Shown here one piece after another: positions 1-6,551 of a stretch of DNA of 32,399 bases. The stretch comes from Campylobacterota bacterium (GTDB taxonomy: Bacteria > Campylobacterota > Campylobacteria > Campylobacterales > Sulfurovaceae), in NCBI GenBank assembly GCA_011048515.1, contig DSDW01000091.1, forward strand, positions 1 to 32,399, in the 5' to 3' direction. Both the position numbers and the translations under genes were made by a program. Below the pieces are notes generated by a model that was not told the origin of the DNA, made no database searches, and worked only from the letters and a program-made list of their open reading frames with translations. Positions within the stretch are counted from its first letter, which is position 1, and each line of letters starts with the position of its first letter.

Positions 1-19
1 ATATTAAGTAGGAATGATT

Positions 20-310
20 TTGAGAAAAAAAAGAGTTGAACGTACCATTGCAGGAGACCATTCACACGTCTGCTTTAAGCCGTGTGGGGTACAGAGAAAG
101 TTTCTAGAGCGTGTAGCTTTGGATGAAGATGAGATGGAGGCGATCCGTCTCAGTGACTTCGAGGGACTTTATCAGCAGGAGTGCGCCGACCGTATGGGTA
201 TCTCCAGAACGACATTTTCGAGGATCATAGAGCGGGCCCATAAAAAAGTGGCTGATGTGCTTTTGCATCAAAAAGCACTGGTAATGATGACAGAATATAA
301 TGAAGGATAA
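20..310 (+). CDS. DUF134 (UPF0251) family HTH DNA-binding protein
   Basis: A small predicted DNA-binding protein of about 96 residues. The middle carries the family pattern ALDEDEMEAIRLSD followed by a helix-turn-helix (about residues 53-83 counted from the ATG at 14) that resembles sigma-70 region 4: QECADRMGISRTTFSRII. A short HxHxCxxxC stretch (H16, H18, C20, C24) near the N-terminus could bind metal. Two starts are possible. The ATG at 14 directly abuts the AGGA at 10-13, leaving no spacer, whereas the in-frame TTG at 20 sits six bases after it, so I prefer TTG. DUF134 genes often neighbour dinitrogenase-cofactor (NifX-like) genes, as here with a 3-base gap to the next gene. A role as regulator of this small operon is inference. 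The operon may begin left of the window. Confidence 0.85.
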   Translation: MRKKRVERTIAGDHSHVCFKPCGVQRKFLERVALDEDEMEAIRLSDFEGLYQQECADRMGISRTTFSRIIERAHKKVADVLLHQKALVMMTEYNEG

Positions 311-313
311 AGA

Positions 314-739
314 ATGAAAATAGCGATACCGGTAAAGATGAACAGAGAGAACCCTGCGGTTGCACCGCTTTTCGGAAAAGCGAAATGGTTTGCTTTTATA
401 GAGAAAGGGAAAGTAGAGATCAAAGCCAATCCTGCACAGGGAGGACAGGCTGTGATCAGTTGGTTTGCTGATGAAGGTGTCGATACGGTCATTATGCAGG
501 AGATGGGAATCTCTCCCTATCAGATGATACGGTCGCATGGCGGCATGAAGATCTATCACAGCGGTTTTGAGAGGATCCTTCTTAACGACCTTATTAAAAA
601 GTTCGCAGACGGTGAACTTGAAATGCTCGATGATGCTAAAATGCAGGAGATCATCAAACATCACGAGGGGAGACACTCCCATGATGACCATCACCATCAT
701 GAACATGAACATGAGCATGGGCATCACCATCACCACTGA
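314..739 (+). CDS. NifX/NifB-like iron-molybdenum cofactor family protein with His-rich tail
   Basis: A 141-residue protein of the dinitrogenase iron-molybdenum cofactor biosynthesis family (Pfam PF02579). The fold is visible in the opening MKIAIPVKMN strand, the phrase APLFGKAKWFAFIE, and the later GVDTVIMQEMG and GGMKIYHSG segments. After about residue 118 the protein ends in a tail made almost wholly of His with Asp, Glu and Gly (about fifteen His). Such tails bind nickel, zinc or other metals in metallochaperones. It lies three bases after the DUF134 gene and 48 bases before a second member of the same family, so the three probably form one operon. No nif structural genes are visible, so a nitrogenase role is unlikely. 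Handling of a metal or an iron-sulfur unit is inference. Confidence 0.85.
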   Translation: MKIAIPVKMNRENPAVAPLFGKAKWFAFIEKGKVEIKANPAQGGQAVISWFADEGVDTVIMQEMGISPYQMIRSHGGMKIYHSGFERILLNDLIKKFADGELEMLDDAKMQEIIKHHEGRHSHDDHHHHEHEHEHGHHHHH

Positions 740-787
740 GATACACAGAGTATCCGGCAATAATTCAAAGAAAAAGAAGGAGAAAAG

Positions 788-1153
788 ATGAGAGTAGTAT
801 TCCCCACAGATGAAAATATGGGTTATCTAAGTCAAAGAGGTGCGCATTTCGGTAAAGCCAAATACTATACCATCATTACGCTCGAAGCGGGAAAGATCAC
901 CGATGTTGAGTGTGTCTCGAACCCCGGTCACAGCGGAGGAGCCTGCGGCAATGCGGTAGCGAATATCATGGCGCTCAATCCTGACGCGCTGGTGGTCAGC
1001 GGTATCGGCGGTTCGCCGGCGGAAGGATTTGCCAAAGCGGGTCTTGATCTCTATATTGACCAGACGAGTCCTACCGTGGAGAAGTCCGTTGAGCTCCTGC
1101 TTGCGGGAAAACTGGAAAAGAGCAGCGGAAACGGAACCTGCTCTGTGCATTGA
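788..1153 (+). CDS. NifX/NifB-like iron-molybdenum cofactor family protein
   Basis: A 121-residue stand-alone PF02579 domain of the archaeal MTH1175 type. Diagnostic segments are MRVVFPTDENMGYLSQRGAHFGKA at the N-terminus (first strand and loop), the GHSGGACGNAVANIMA turn-helix and the glycine-rich VVSGIGGSPAEGF. One Cys sits in the GGACGN loop and another near the C-terminus (TCSVH). Unlike its upstream paralogue it lacks a His tail. The AAGGAG at 776-781 gives a good ribosome site for the ATG at 788. In other organisms such proteins are found with iron-sulfur, molybdenum or hydrogen-metabolism genes. The substrate here cannot be told from sequence. Confidence 0.88.
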   Translation: MRVVFPTDENMGYLSQRGAHFGKAKYYTIITLEAGKITDVECVSNPGHSGGACGNAVANIMALNPDALVVSGIGGSPAEGFAKAGLDLYIDQTSPTVEKSVELLLAGKLEKSSGNGTCSVH

Positions 1154-1168
1154 TAAAAGGAAGTTGTT

Positions 1169-1711
1169 ATGAAATATATCGCAGCGATACTGGCCTTTGC
1201 CTTTCTTGTGTTTCTGGTGAAAGTAGGCGTTGATAGTACTGCCAAAAAGAGCAGTAAAAGTGTGCGTCTGGAGTGCCACAAGAAGAGCACGGTCTTTGAG
1301 CGTGTGTATGACCAGGCTCTGATCAAAGAGGTGCAGCGTGCCTTGCAGAAGGGGGAGTTCGAACTTCTCTCCCATGCGAAAAAAGCGCAGTACATGGAGA
1401 GCAAACTCTTTGAATATGTGGACATGAAAGAGGTTGATGCTATGGTCAAGAATGCTTTGGCTGCCTACAAGGATCCCCAGGCTCAAAGCACTACCCCGGT
1501 CACCATCGACTACTTTGTCTATGAGAATGACAAGGACGATCCGGGCAAAAAAACCAAAGAGAGCAAACTCTTTGCGGGGTATCTGCATTTCAAAGTATTG
1601 GTAGGCGGAGAGAGGATCTATGTGATCCAAATAGATTTTATGGATCTGCAAGGAAAAGATATACCCGAAAAGGTTGAGTGTGCCGTCCAATCTCTCATGA
1701 CGGCTTCATAG
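1169..1711 (+). CDS. Hypothetical membrane-anchored protein
   Basis: I do not recognise this 180-residue protein. Residues 3-20 form a single hydrophobic segment (IAAILAFAFLVFLVKVGV) with a Lys at position 2, which suggests an uncleaved N-terminal anchor. The rest is charged and soluble, probably periplasmic. Residues 60-110 look helical and rich in Lys and Glu, and the C-terminal third has alternating strands (LHFKVLVGGERIYVIQIDFM) typical of a small alpha/beta domain. It follows the second NifX-like gene by 15 bases and precedes trmO by two bases, so it is co-transcribed. It shows no enzyme motif. Confidence is high that it is a gene, low for any function. Confidence 0.75.
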   Translation: MKYIAAILAFAFLVFLVKVGVDSTAKKSSKSVRLECHKKSTVFERVYDQALIKEVQRALQKGEFELLSHAKKAQYMESKLFEYVDMKEVDAMVKNALAAYKDPQAQSTTPVTIDYFVYENDKDDPGKKTKESKLFAGYLHFKVLVGGERIYVIQIDFMDLQGKDIPEKVECAVQSLMTAS

Positions 1712-1713
1712 TG

Positions 1714-2205
1714 ATGTTTGCGTTGAAACCCGTCGCTACGATACGTTCGCCCTTTTGCGAACTTGTCAATATGCCCGTACAGCCGAAAGGAGCCAAAGAT
1801 GTCTATGCCACGATCGAGTTCGATAGAGCGTATGAAGAGGGGCTGAAGGACCTTGACGGCTTCTCTCATCTCTATCTGATCTATTACTTTCATAAGGTGA
1901 AAGAACCGAAGCTCAGTGTGGTCCCTTTCAATGACAAAACACAGACCCCAAGAGGGGTTTTTTCCACGAGAACACCGATGCATCCCAACAGTCTGGGGCT
2001 CTCCGTGGTGGAGCTTGTCAGTATAGAAGGAAATATCGTCACGATCAAAGGCGTGGATGTGCTGGACGGCACGCCACTTTTGGATATCAAGCCTTACATC
2101 GAGAATTTTGATAAGGTGGAGGGGGAAGTGAGATCGGGATGGATGAAGGCTTCAAAAGAGGAAGTGAGCGAGAAGAAATCAGATGATCGGTTTGTGCAGC
2201 AGTGA
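1714..2205 (+). CDS. trmO: tRNA (N6-threonylcarbamoyladenosine37-N6) methyltransferase TrmO (TsaA/UPF0066)
   Basis: Matches the TsaA/UPF0066 beta-barrel family, whose E. coli member TrmO methylates t6A at position 37 of tRNA-Thr using S-adenosylmethionine. Visible motifs are the N-terminal KPVATIRSPF, LDGFSHLYLIYYFH (residues 48-60), the core TPRGVFSTRTPMHPNSLGLS (78-97) and DVLDGTPLLDIKPYI (115-129). Length is 163 residues, the short archaeal-type form without the C-terminal extension of E. coli TrmO. In the core motif the usual RPNPIG reads HPNSLG, so Arg is replaced by His. The ATG at 1714, two bases after the upstream stop, is preferred over upstream codons inside the neighbouring gene. 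It overlaps the following MFS gene by one base (TGATG). Confidence 0.88.
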   Translation: MFALKPVATIRSPFCELVNMPVQPKGAKDVYATIEFDRAYEEGLKDLDGFSHLYLIYYFHKVKEPKLSVVPFNDKTQTPRGVFSTRTPMHPNSLGLSVVELVSIEGNIVTIKGVDVLDGTPLLDIKPYIENFDKVEGEVRSGWMKASKEEVSEKKSDDRFVQQ

Positions 2206-3425
2206 TGTTTAGACTTGATGATCCCAGAAACAATGCCAAAAATGTCCTGCATGCTTTTTTTTTGGCACTTGGTGTAACGATCGCGGAACCCTCGACCATC
2301 CTTCCTCTGATGGTGCACCACTTCAGTGACAGTGCGCTGATCGTAGGTATCTTCGCTTCACTGCTTCGCGGTGGTGCAGTAGTGGTGCAGCTCTATGCCG
2401 CATTCCATGCGCAGGCCTATGTGCACGTTCTGCCCTATCTGAGAAAGGTCTTTTTCTTCCGCTTTTTAAGCTGGCTGATGATCGGGGTGAGCATCCTCTT
2501 CCTGGGTGATGAAAAGCCCGGATTGACGCTTTTTTTCATAGGACTTGGACTCTTTTTCTTCTCTTTCAGTGCGGGATTCGGTGCGATCTACTTCAAAGAG
2601 CTTCAGGCAAAACTCTTCAGTCGGAAGTACCGGGGCAAAACGATGGCAAACCGCCAGATCGCAGGGGCAATCGCATCGATCATCAGCGGTGGCGTGGCAG
2701 GATATGTGCTCACCTGGTATGAAGCGCCCTACAACTATGCTGCACTTTTTATCATCAGCAGTCTTTTTATGGCGATCGGTTTTGTCGCTTTCGGGACGAT
2801 CAGCGAACCTCCCAAAGAGAATGTCTCCCTCAAAGAGAAGCATTTCAGATCATTTGTGGCCAATGCAGGGAAGATACTCAAAAGCGATAAGCGTCTGAGA
2901 GCGCAGATCTTTGTGATCCTTCTGGGGTACAGCTACTTTCTGGCGATGCCTTTTGTGATCCTGAATGCCAACGCTATACACACTTTGACAGGGTGGATGC
3001 TTGGCGGTTTTATCACACTTCAGATGGTAGGAAGTATTATAGGAAGCATGTTTCTGTGGAGAAGGCTGCATCACTATGAGCTGATGCTCACCCTGAGCCT
3101 CTCTTTGATGCTTCTGGCCTTTGTGATCGCACTCTTTGCCGAATCTTTGGCAAGCTATATGGTGATCTTTTTTCTTTTCGGTATTGCATTTGACGGATTC
3201 AAGATCAGTGAAATGAATCTGGTGATCGAGATCGCGCCTGAAGAGAAAAGGCCTGTCTATGCAGCGCTGCAGGTCAACATTACCTCGCTTGGGCTTTTCT
3301 TCCCTATAGTCGGAGGATTGCTGCTGAACCTGCTGGAGAGCTATACGATGATCTACCTGATCACGGTTTTTCTGCTGCTTGTGTCGATCTGGCTGAGCCT
3401 CAGGCTCAAAAGCAAAGAGCCATAG
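2205..3425 (+). CDS. MFS transporter
   Basis: A polytopic membrane protein of about 406 residues with roughly twelve hydrophobic segments, fitting the major facilitator superfamily. A charged cytoplasmic loop in the middle (around GTISEPPKENVSLKEKHFRS) separates the two six-helix halves, and short basic loops such as RKYRGKTMANRQ match the usual MFS pattern. The ATG at 2205 overlaps the trmO stop by one base in TGATG. A GTG one codon earlier is the alternative. Translational coupling with trmO is likely. The substrate cannot be named from sequence. The gene closes the left-hand operon, and no clear intrinsic terminator follows it. Confidence 0.8.
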   Translation: MFRLDDPRNNAKNVLHAFFLALGVTIAEPSTILPLMVHHFSDSALIVGIFASLLRGGAVVVQLYAAFHAQAYVHVLPYLRKVFFFRFLSWLMIGVSILFLGDEKPGLTLFFIGLGLFFFSFSAGFGAIYFKELQAKLFSRKYRGKTMANRQIAGAIASIISGGVAGYVLTWYEAPYNYAALFIISSLFMAIGFVAFGTISEPPKENVSLKEKHFRSFVANAGKILKSDKRLRAQIFVILLGYSYFLAMPFVILNANAIHTLTGWMLGGFITLQMVGSIIGSMFLWRRLHHYELMLTLSLSLMLLAFVIALFAESLASYMVIFFLFGIAFDGFKISEMNLVIEIAPEEKRPVYAALQVNITSLGLFFPIVGGLLLNLLESYTMIYLITVFLLLVSIWLSLRLKSKEP

Positions 3426-3653
3426 AGATGATCGCTCGGCATGTCGATGCGCATTACATCCAGGGAAGCATAAGGGAAGTCATGCATTGAGATCATGCGA
3501 AGATAGGATTTTTCACACGTTTATGATAAAAAGATGCCTGGAAGTGCTGCAACCGAAACGATGTTGAAAAACGGGTTTTTGGCCTGATATATTCATTTTT
3601 TATCGTTTTTTAGATAAAATCACAGAATTTTAGTACTCAAATAAAGGAATGTA
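3426..3653. other. Intergenic spacer upstream of tig
   Basis: This 228-base gap between the MFS gene and tig holds no convincing ORF or RNA gene. A short dyad, AAAAA-cggg-TTTTT near 3567-3580, might act as a weak terminator for the left operon, but it lacks a separate uridine tract. The last 60 bases are AT-rich and carry the tig promoter and ribosome site. Confidence 0.5.
3592..3648 (+). promoter_or_regulatory. Putative tig promoter and ribosome-binding site
   Basis: TAAAAT at 3615-3620 matches the sigma-70 -10 box in five of six positions. TTCATT at 3592-3597 is a weak -35 at 17-base spacing, which fits Campylobacterota, where -35 boxes are often poor. AAAGGA at 3643-3648 is the ribosome site, five bases before the ATG at 3654. 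Confidence 0.4.
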
Positions 3654-4946
3654 ATGAACATTACAGTAAAAAAAGTTGATGATGCGAACGCGGTCGTATC
3701 AGGTAAAATCGATAATGCACAGATCGAAAAAAATGTGGATAAGCTGGCAAAACAGGCAGCAAAGCAGGTAAAAGTAGACGGTTTCAGACCGGGTAAAGTG
3801 CCGGTATCCGTAGTCAAAAGTATTCACGGGGAAAAACTTCAGCAGGATGCCGAAGGCGAAGCGCTTAGAGAGTTCATCGATGCAGGGCTTAAAGAGGCAG
3901 AGATCGCTGCAGCGGATATGATCGGCCAACCGGGTTTCAAAAAGTACGAAAAGGGTGAGAACGAGATCGAAGTAGAGATCGAAATCTCATTGAGACCTAC
4001 ATTTGAAGCAGAAGGCTACAAAGAGGTAATGCCGAAATTTGAAAAACCGAAAGCTGACGAAAAAGCGATCGATGAGAAGATCGAGGAGATCCTTACTCAG
4101 CAGGCGCCATGGGTAAAGATCAAGAGAAAAAGAATGGTCAAAGAGGGTGATATGACCCTGATCGACTTTGAAGGTTTCCTTGACGGTGAAGCATTCGCAG
4201 GCGGGAAAGCGGAGAAGTTCAACCTCAAGATCGGTTCAGGCCAGTTTATCCCTGGATTTGAGGATCAGATTGTTGGCATGAAGTATGAGGAGGAGAGAAC
4301 GATCAAAGTTACTTTCCCTGAAAACTACCAGTCGGCTGACCTTGCAGGGAAAGAAGCAGAGTTCAAAGTAACACTCCATGAGATCCAGGAGCAGGTACCT
4401 GAAGAGTTGACCGATGAAATGGCACAGAAACTTCTTGGCGGAGAAGAGGGTGCGACGGTTGAAACACTTAAAGAGAGAATCAGAAATCAGCTTGAAAGAG
4501 AAGAGGTCTCCAAGCTTTACCACAGTGAGCTCAAGCCGAAAATCGTCGAGGCACTGGTAGAGAAGTTCGACTTTGCATTGCCGCGCAACATCGTGGAGCA
4601 GGAGATCGATGCCAAGATCAACCAGAGAGCACAGGAGATGAGCGAAGAGGAGCTTAACGAGTATAAGGAGAACCCTGAAAAGATAGAAGCACTCCGTGAC
4701 GAGGTAAGAGCGGATGCTGAAGCAAGTGTCAAGGCTACATTCATCGTAGACGCGCTTGCGAGGAAAGAGGGTGTCACCGTGGGAGACCAGGAAGTATCCC
4801 AGGCACTTTACTATGAAGCGATGATGTCAGGGCAGGATCCGCAGGCGATCATCAAGTACTATGAAGAGCGCAACCTTCTCCCGGCGATCAAGATGGGAAT
4901 GATCGAAGACAAACTCTTCGGAAAACTTCTCGGACTGGATGACTAA
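3654..4946 (+). CDS. tig: Trigger factor, ribosome-associated chaperone and prolyl isomerase
   Basis: A 430-residue trigger factor of normal length. It binds the ribosome near the exit tunnel and helps nascent chains fold. The ribosome-docking signature GFRPGKVP is at residues 43-50 in the N-terminal domain. A central FKBP-like peptidyl-prolyl isomerase domain covers about 160-245, with GDMTLIDFEGFLDG, FIPGFEDQIVGMK and the closing FKVTLHEI strand. The C-terminal third is the helical chaperone arm, rich in Glu, Lys and Gln. The gene stands upstream of clpP and def, a common order linking folding, proteolysis and deformylation of new proteins. A 216-base repeat-containing spacer separates it from clpP. 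Confidence 0.97.
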   Translation: MNITVKKVDDANAVVSGKIDNAQIEKNVDKLAKQAAKQVKVDGFRPGKVPVSVVKSIHGEKLQQDAEGEALREFIDAGLKEAEIAAADMIGQPGFKKYEKGENEIEVEIEISLRPTFEAEGYKEVMPKFEKPKADEKAIDEKIEEILTQQAPWVKIKRKRMVKEGDMTLIDFEGFLDGEAFAGGKAEKFNLKIGSGQFIPGFEDQIVGMKYEEERTIKVTFPENYQSADLAGKEAEFKVTLHEIQEQVPEELTDEMAQKLLGGEEGATVETLKERIRNQLEREEVSKLYHSELKPKIVEALVEKFDFALPRNIVEQEIDAKINQRAQEMSEEELNEYKENPEKIEALRDEVRADAEASVKATFIVDALARKEGVTVGDQEVSQALYYEAMMSGQDPQAIIKYYEERNLLPAIKMGMIEDKLFGKLLGLDD

Positions 4947-5110
4947 TCATTTTAGATAGTAAATAGTGGGGAGCAGGTAGTAGATAAGGCAGGGTTGCCA
5001 AAGGCAACCCTCTATCGGATAAAAGCATTTTTTAATGCTTACCAGATCTACTATCTACTATTTCCTACCCCTTATCTCTCTTTTTCTATTAATAAATTTA
5101 GTGTATATTT
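4947..5110. repeat. Hairpin repeat element, copy A, in tig-clpP spacer
   Basis: The spacer holds two perfect hairpins: GGGTTGCC-aaa-GGCAACCC at 4992-5010 and AAGCATT-tttt-AATGCTT at 5023-5040. The segment 4989-5044 is nearly identical to 6309-6365, the spacer after def. Both hairpins are kept there with small changes in stem and loop. Outer arms also mirror each other imperfectly: GGGG plus TAGTAGAT around 4968-4984, and the complement (ATCTACTA, CCCC) at 5046-5072, where ATCTACT is repeated. This resembles a small non-autonomous mobile element or a REP-like palindromic unit. It could also end tig transcription, though no uridine tract follows the hairpins. Confidence 0.6.
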
Positions 5111-5139
5111 AACTAGTTTTTTAGTACTATATTTCACTA

Positions 5140-5158
5140 TATACTTACACAAAGGTGA
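5140..5158 (+). promoter_or_regulatory. clpP -10 candidate and ribosome-binding site
   Basis: TATACT at 5140-5145 is a fair -10 box in an AT-rich stretch without a clear -35. AAAGGTGA at 5151-5158 is a good ribosome site four bases before the ATG at 5163. It decides the start against a longer upstream reading frame that would run through the repeat. Confidence 0.4.
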
Positions 5159-5162
5159 CCAA

Positions 5163-5750
5163 ATGAGTTATATTCCATATGTTGTAGAACAGACCGGCAG
5201 AGGTGAAAGATCATATGATATCTATTCGCGCCTGCTTAAGGACCGTATCATTATGCTCAGCGGGGAGGTAAACGATGCCGTAGCCTCTACGATCGTTGCA
5301 CAGATGCTTTTCCTGGAAGCGCAGGACCCTGACAAAGATATCTATTTTTATATCAATTCACCGGGTGGTGTGATCACAGCGGGGATGTCGATCTTTGATA
5401 CGATGAACTATATCAAGCCTGATGTAGTCACGATCTGTATGGGACAGGCCGCATCCATGGGTGCTTTTCTGCTCTCTTCAGGGACTCCGGGTAAACGCTA
5501 TGCATTGCCCCATGCACGTATTATGATCCACCAGCCTCTGGGCGGGGCGCAGGGACAGTCGACGGATATTCAGATCCAGGCAAAAGAGATCCAGAGATTG
5601 AAGGATACTCTCAATGAGATTCTGGCAAAACAGACAGGAAAAACACTCAAAAAGATCGAAAAAGATACAGACAGAGATTTCTTCATGTCTTCGGAAGAGG
5701 CGGTAGAGTATGGTCTTATCGACAAAGTCCTGGAAAAAAGTTTTTCATAA
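5163..5750 (+). CDS. clpP: ATP-dependent Clp protease proteolytic subunit
   Basis: A 195-residue ClpP, the serine peptidase that forms a double heptameric barrel and degrades proteins fed by ClpX or ClpA. The catalytic triad is visible: Ser98 in GQAASMGAF, His123 in [11 protein letters not shown], and Asp172 in DTDRDFF. The YINSPGG loop (63-69) forms the oxyanion region. The reading frame is open 168 bases further upstream, but that extension is hydrophobic, runs through the hairpin repeat and lacks a ribosome site. The start with [11 protein letters not shown] at 5163 agrees with the family. def follows after nine bases, so the two genes are co-transcribed. Confidence 0.97.
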   Translation: MSYIPYVVEQTGRGERSYDIYSRLLKDRIIMLSGEVNDAVASTIVAQMLFLEAQDPDKDIYFYINSPGGVITAGMSIFDTMNYIKPDVVTICMGQAASMGAFLLSSGTPGKRYALPHARIMIHQPLGGAQGQSTDIQIQAKEIQRLKDTLNEILAKQTGKTLKKIEKDTDRDFFMSSEEAVEYGLIDKVLEKSFS

Positions 5751-5759
5751 GAAGCGGAT

Positions 5760-6272
5760 ATGATAAGAGAGATAGTTGTATATCCGGATAAGAGGTTGAA
5801 ACTCGTCTCCAGAGAGGTGGAGGAGTTTAACGGTGCATTGCATGATCTGCTGGATGATATGTATGATACAATGGTTCAAAGCAACGGTGTAGGGCTTGCG
5901 GCGATACAGGTCGGTGTTGATCAGAGGGTACTGATCATCAATGAACCGGACGAGAATGATGCGCAGCGTAAAGAGAATACCCTGGAGATGATCAACCCGG
6001 TGATCATCGAAAGAAACGGTGCTACAAAATACCAGGAGGGGTGTCTCTCTGTTCCCGGATACTATGATGAAGTAGAGCGCTATAAATATGTCAAAGTGGA
6101 ATACTTTGACAGACACGGACAATCGCAAACGATAGAGGATGACGGTTTTCTGGCTATCGCGATGCAGCATGAGATGGATCACCTTGACGGAAAGGTGTTT
6201 GTCGAAAAGCTCTCCTTTACAAAACGCAAACGTTTTGAGAAAGACTGGAAAAAACGCCAGAAAACCTCCTGA
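5760..6272 (+). CDS. def: Peptide deformylase
   Basis: A 170-residue metallo-hydrolase that removes the formyl group from the first methionine of new proteins. All three family motifs are present: GVGLAAIQ at 43-50, EGCLS at 93-97 with metal ligand Cys95, and QHEMDHLDG at 136-144 with ligands His137 and His141 and catalytic Glu138. The C-terminal tail is basic. It lies nine bases after clpP. The gene runs convergent to gdhA, and a 279-base spacer full of hairpins separates the two stops. Confidence 0.97.
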   Translation: MIREIVVYPDKRLKLVSREVEEFNGALHDLLDDMYDTMVQSNGVGLAAIQVGVDQRVLIINEPDENDAQRKENTLEMINPVIIERNGATKYQEGCLSVPGYYDEVERYKYVKVEYFDRHGQSQTIEDDGFLAIAMQHEMDHLDGKVFVEKLSFTKRKRFEKDWKKRQKTS

Positions 6273-6551
6273 TAGGCAGAAGAGAGTAGGGGGTAAGTAG
6301 CAGGTAAAGCAGGGTTGCCAAAAGCAACCTTCTATCAGATAAAAGCATTTTCTAAATGCTTACCAAACCTTTTGCCCCCACGGCTACACTTCGTTCCGAC
6401 TTGCCTTCAAAGGTGCATTTTGCACAACTTTTTCGGTTCCGAGCTTACAAAAGAAAAGCAGTTTGCTTTTGCTTAACAGCTCTCATAGTTCCGAAGCTAC
6501 AAACGACAAACTGTTGTCGTTTGCTTCACGCTTCTCATCTACTACTTGAAT
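6273..6551. repeat. Modular hairpin array (copy B plus tandem units) between def and gdhA
   Basis: The gap between two convergent genes holds five hairpins. The first two (6313-6330 and 6343-6361) are the second copy of the element upstream of clpP, about 52 of 57 positions alike over 6309-6365. Three further units each start with GTTCCGA, at 6393, 6436 and 6488, and each contains a different hairpin: GTGCA-ttt-TGCAC at 6413-6425, AAAAGCA-gtt-TGCTTTT at 6454-6470, and CAAACGACAA-actg-TTGTCGTTTG at 6500-6523. The right end, TCTACTACTT, echoes the right end of copy A. No ORF with a ribosome site fits here. Confidence 0.65.
6436..6540. repeat. Tandem pair of 52-53 bp units with swapped palindromes
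   Basis: Units 6436-6487 and 6488-6540 share their flanks: GTTCCGA, then GCT(T)ACAAA on the left, and GCTT..CGCT(T)CTCAT-like sequence on the right. The palindromic centres are unrelated in sequence (7-bp stem AAAAGCA versus 10-bp stem CAAACGACAA), yet both are perfect. Conserved flanks around an exchangeable palindrome suggest module replacement, or selection on structure alone. Confidence 0.55.

Noticed and set aside
314-1153. Evidence for nitrogen fixation
   Set aside because: PF02579 proteins are widespread outside nitrogenase systems, and no nifHDK, nifB or nifEN gene is present in the window.
827-1690. Long minus-strand frame of 287 codons opposite the NifX-like and unknown genes
   Set aside because: It is antisense to well-supported genes, has no ribosome site or recognisable domain, and its composition (many His, Leu, Phe) is that of a mirrored frame.
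4995-5162. Upstream extension of clpP by 56 codons
   Set aside because: It translates the hairpin repeat, lacks a ribosome site, and ClpP proteins start at the [10 protein letters not shown] position.
6366-6551. Hairpin array as a CRISPR array or integron attC sites
   Set aside because: Repeats are not identical, spacing varies, no cas or integrase genes are near, and the conserved attC end motifs are absent.
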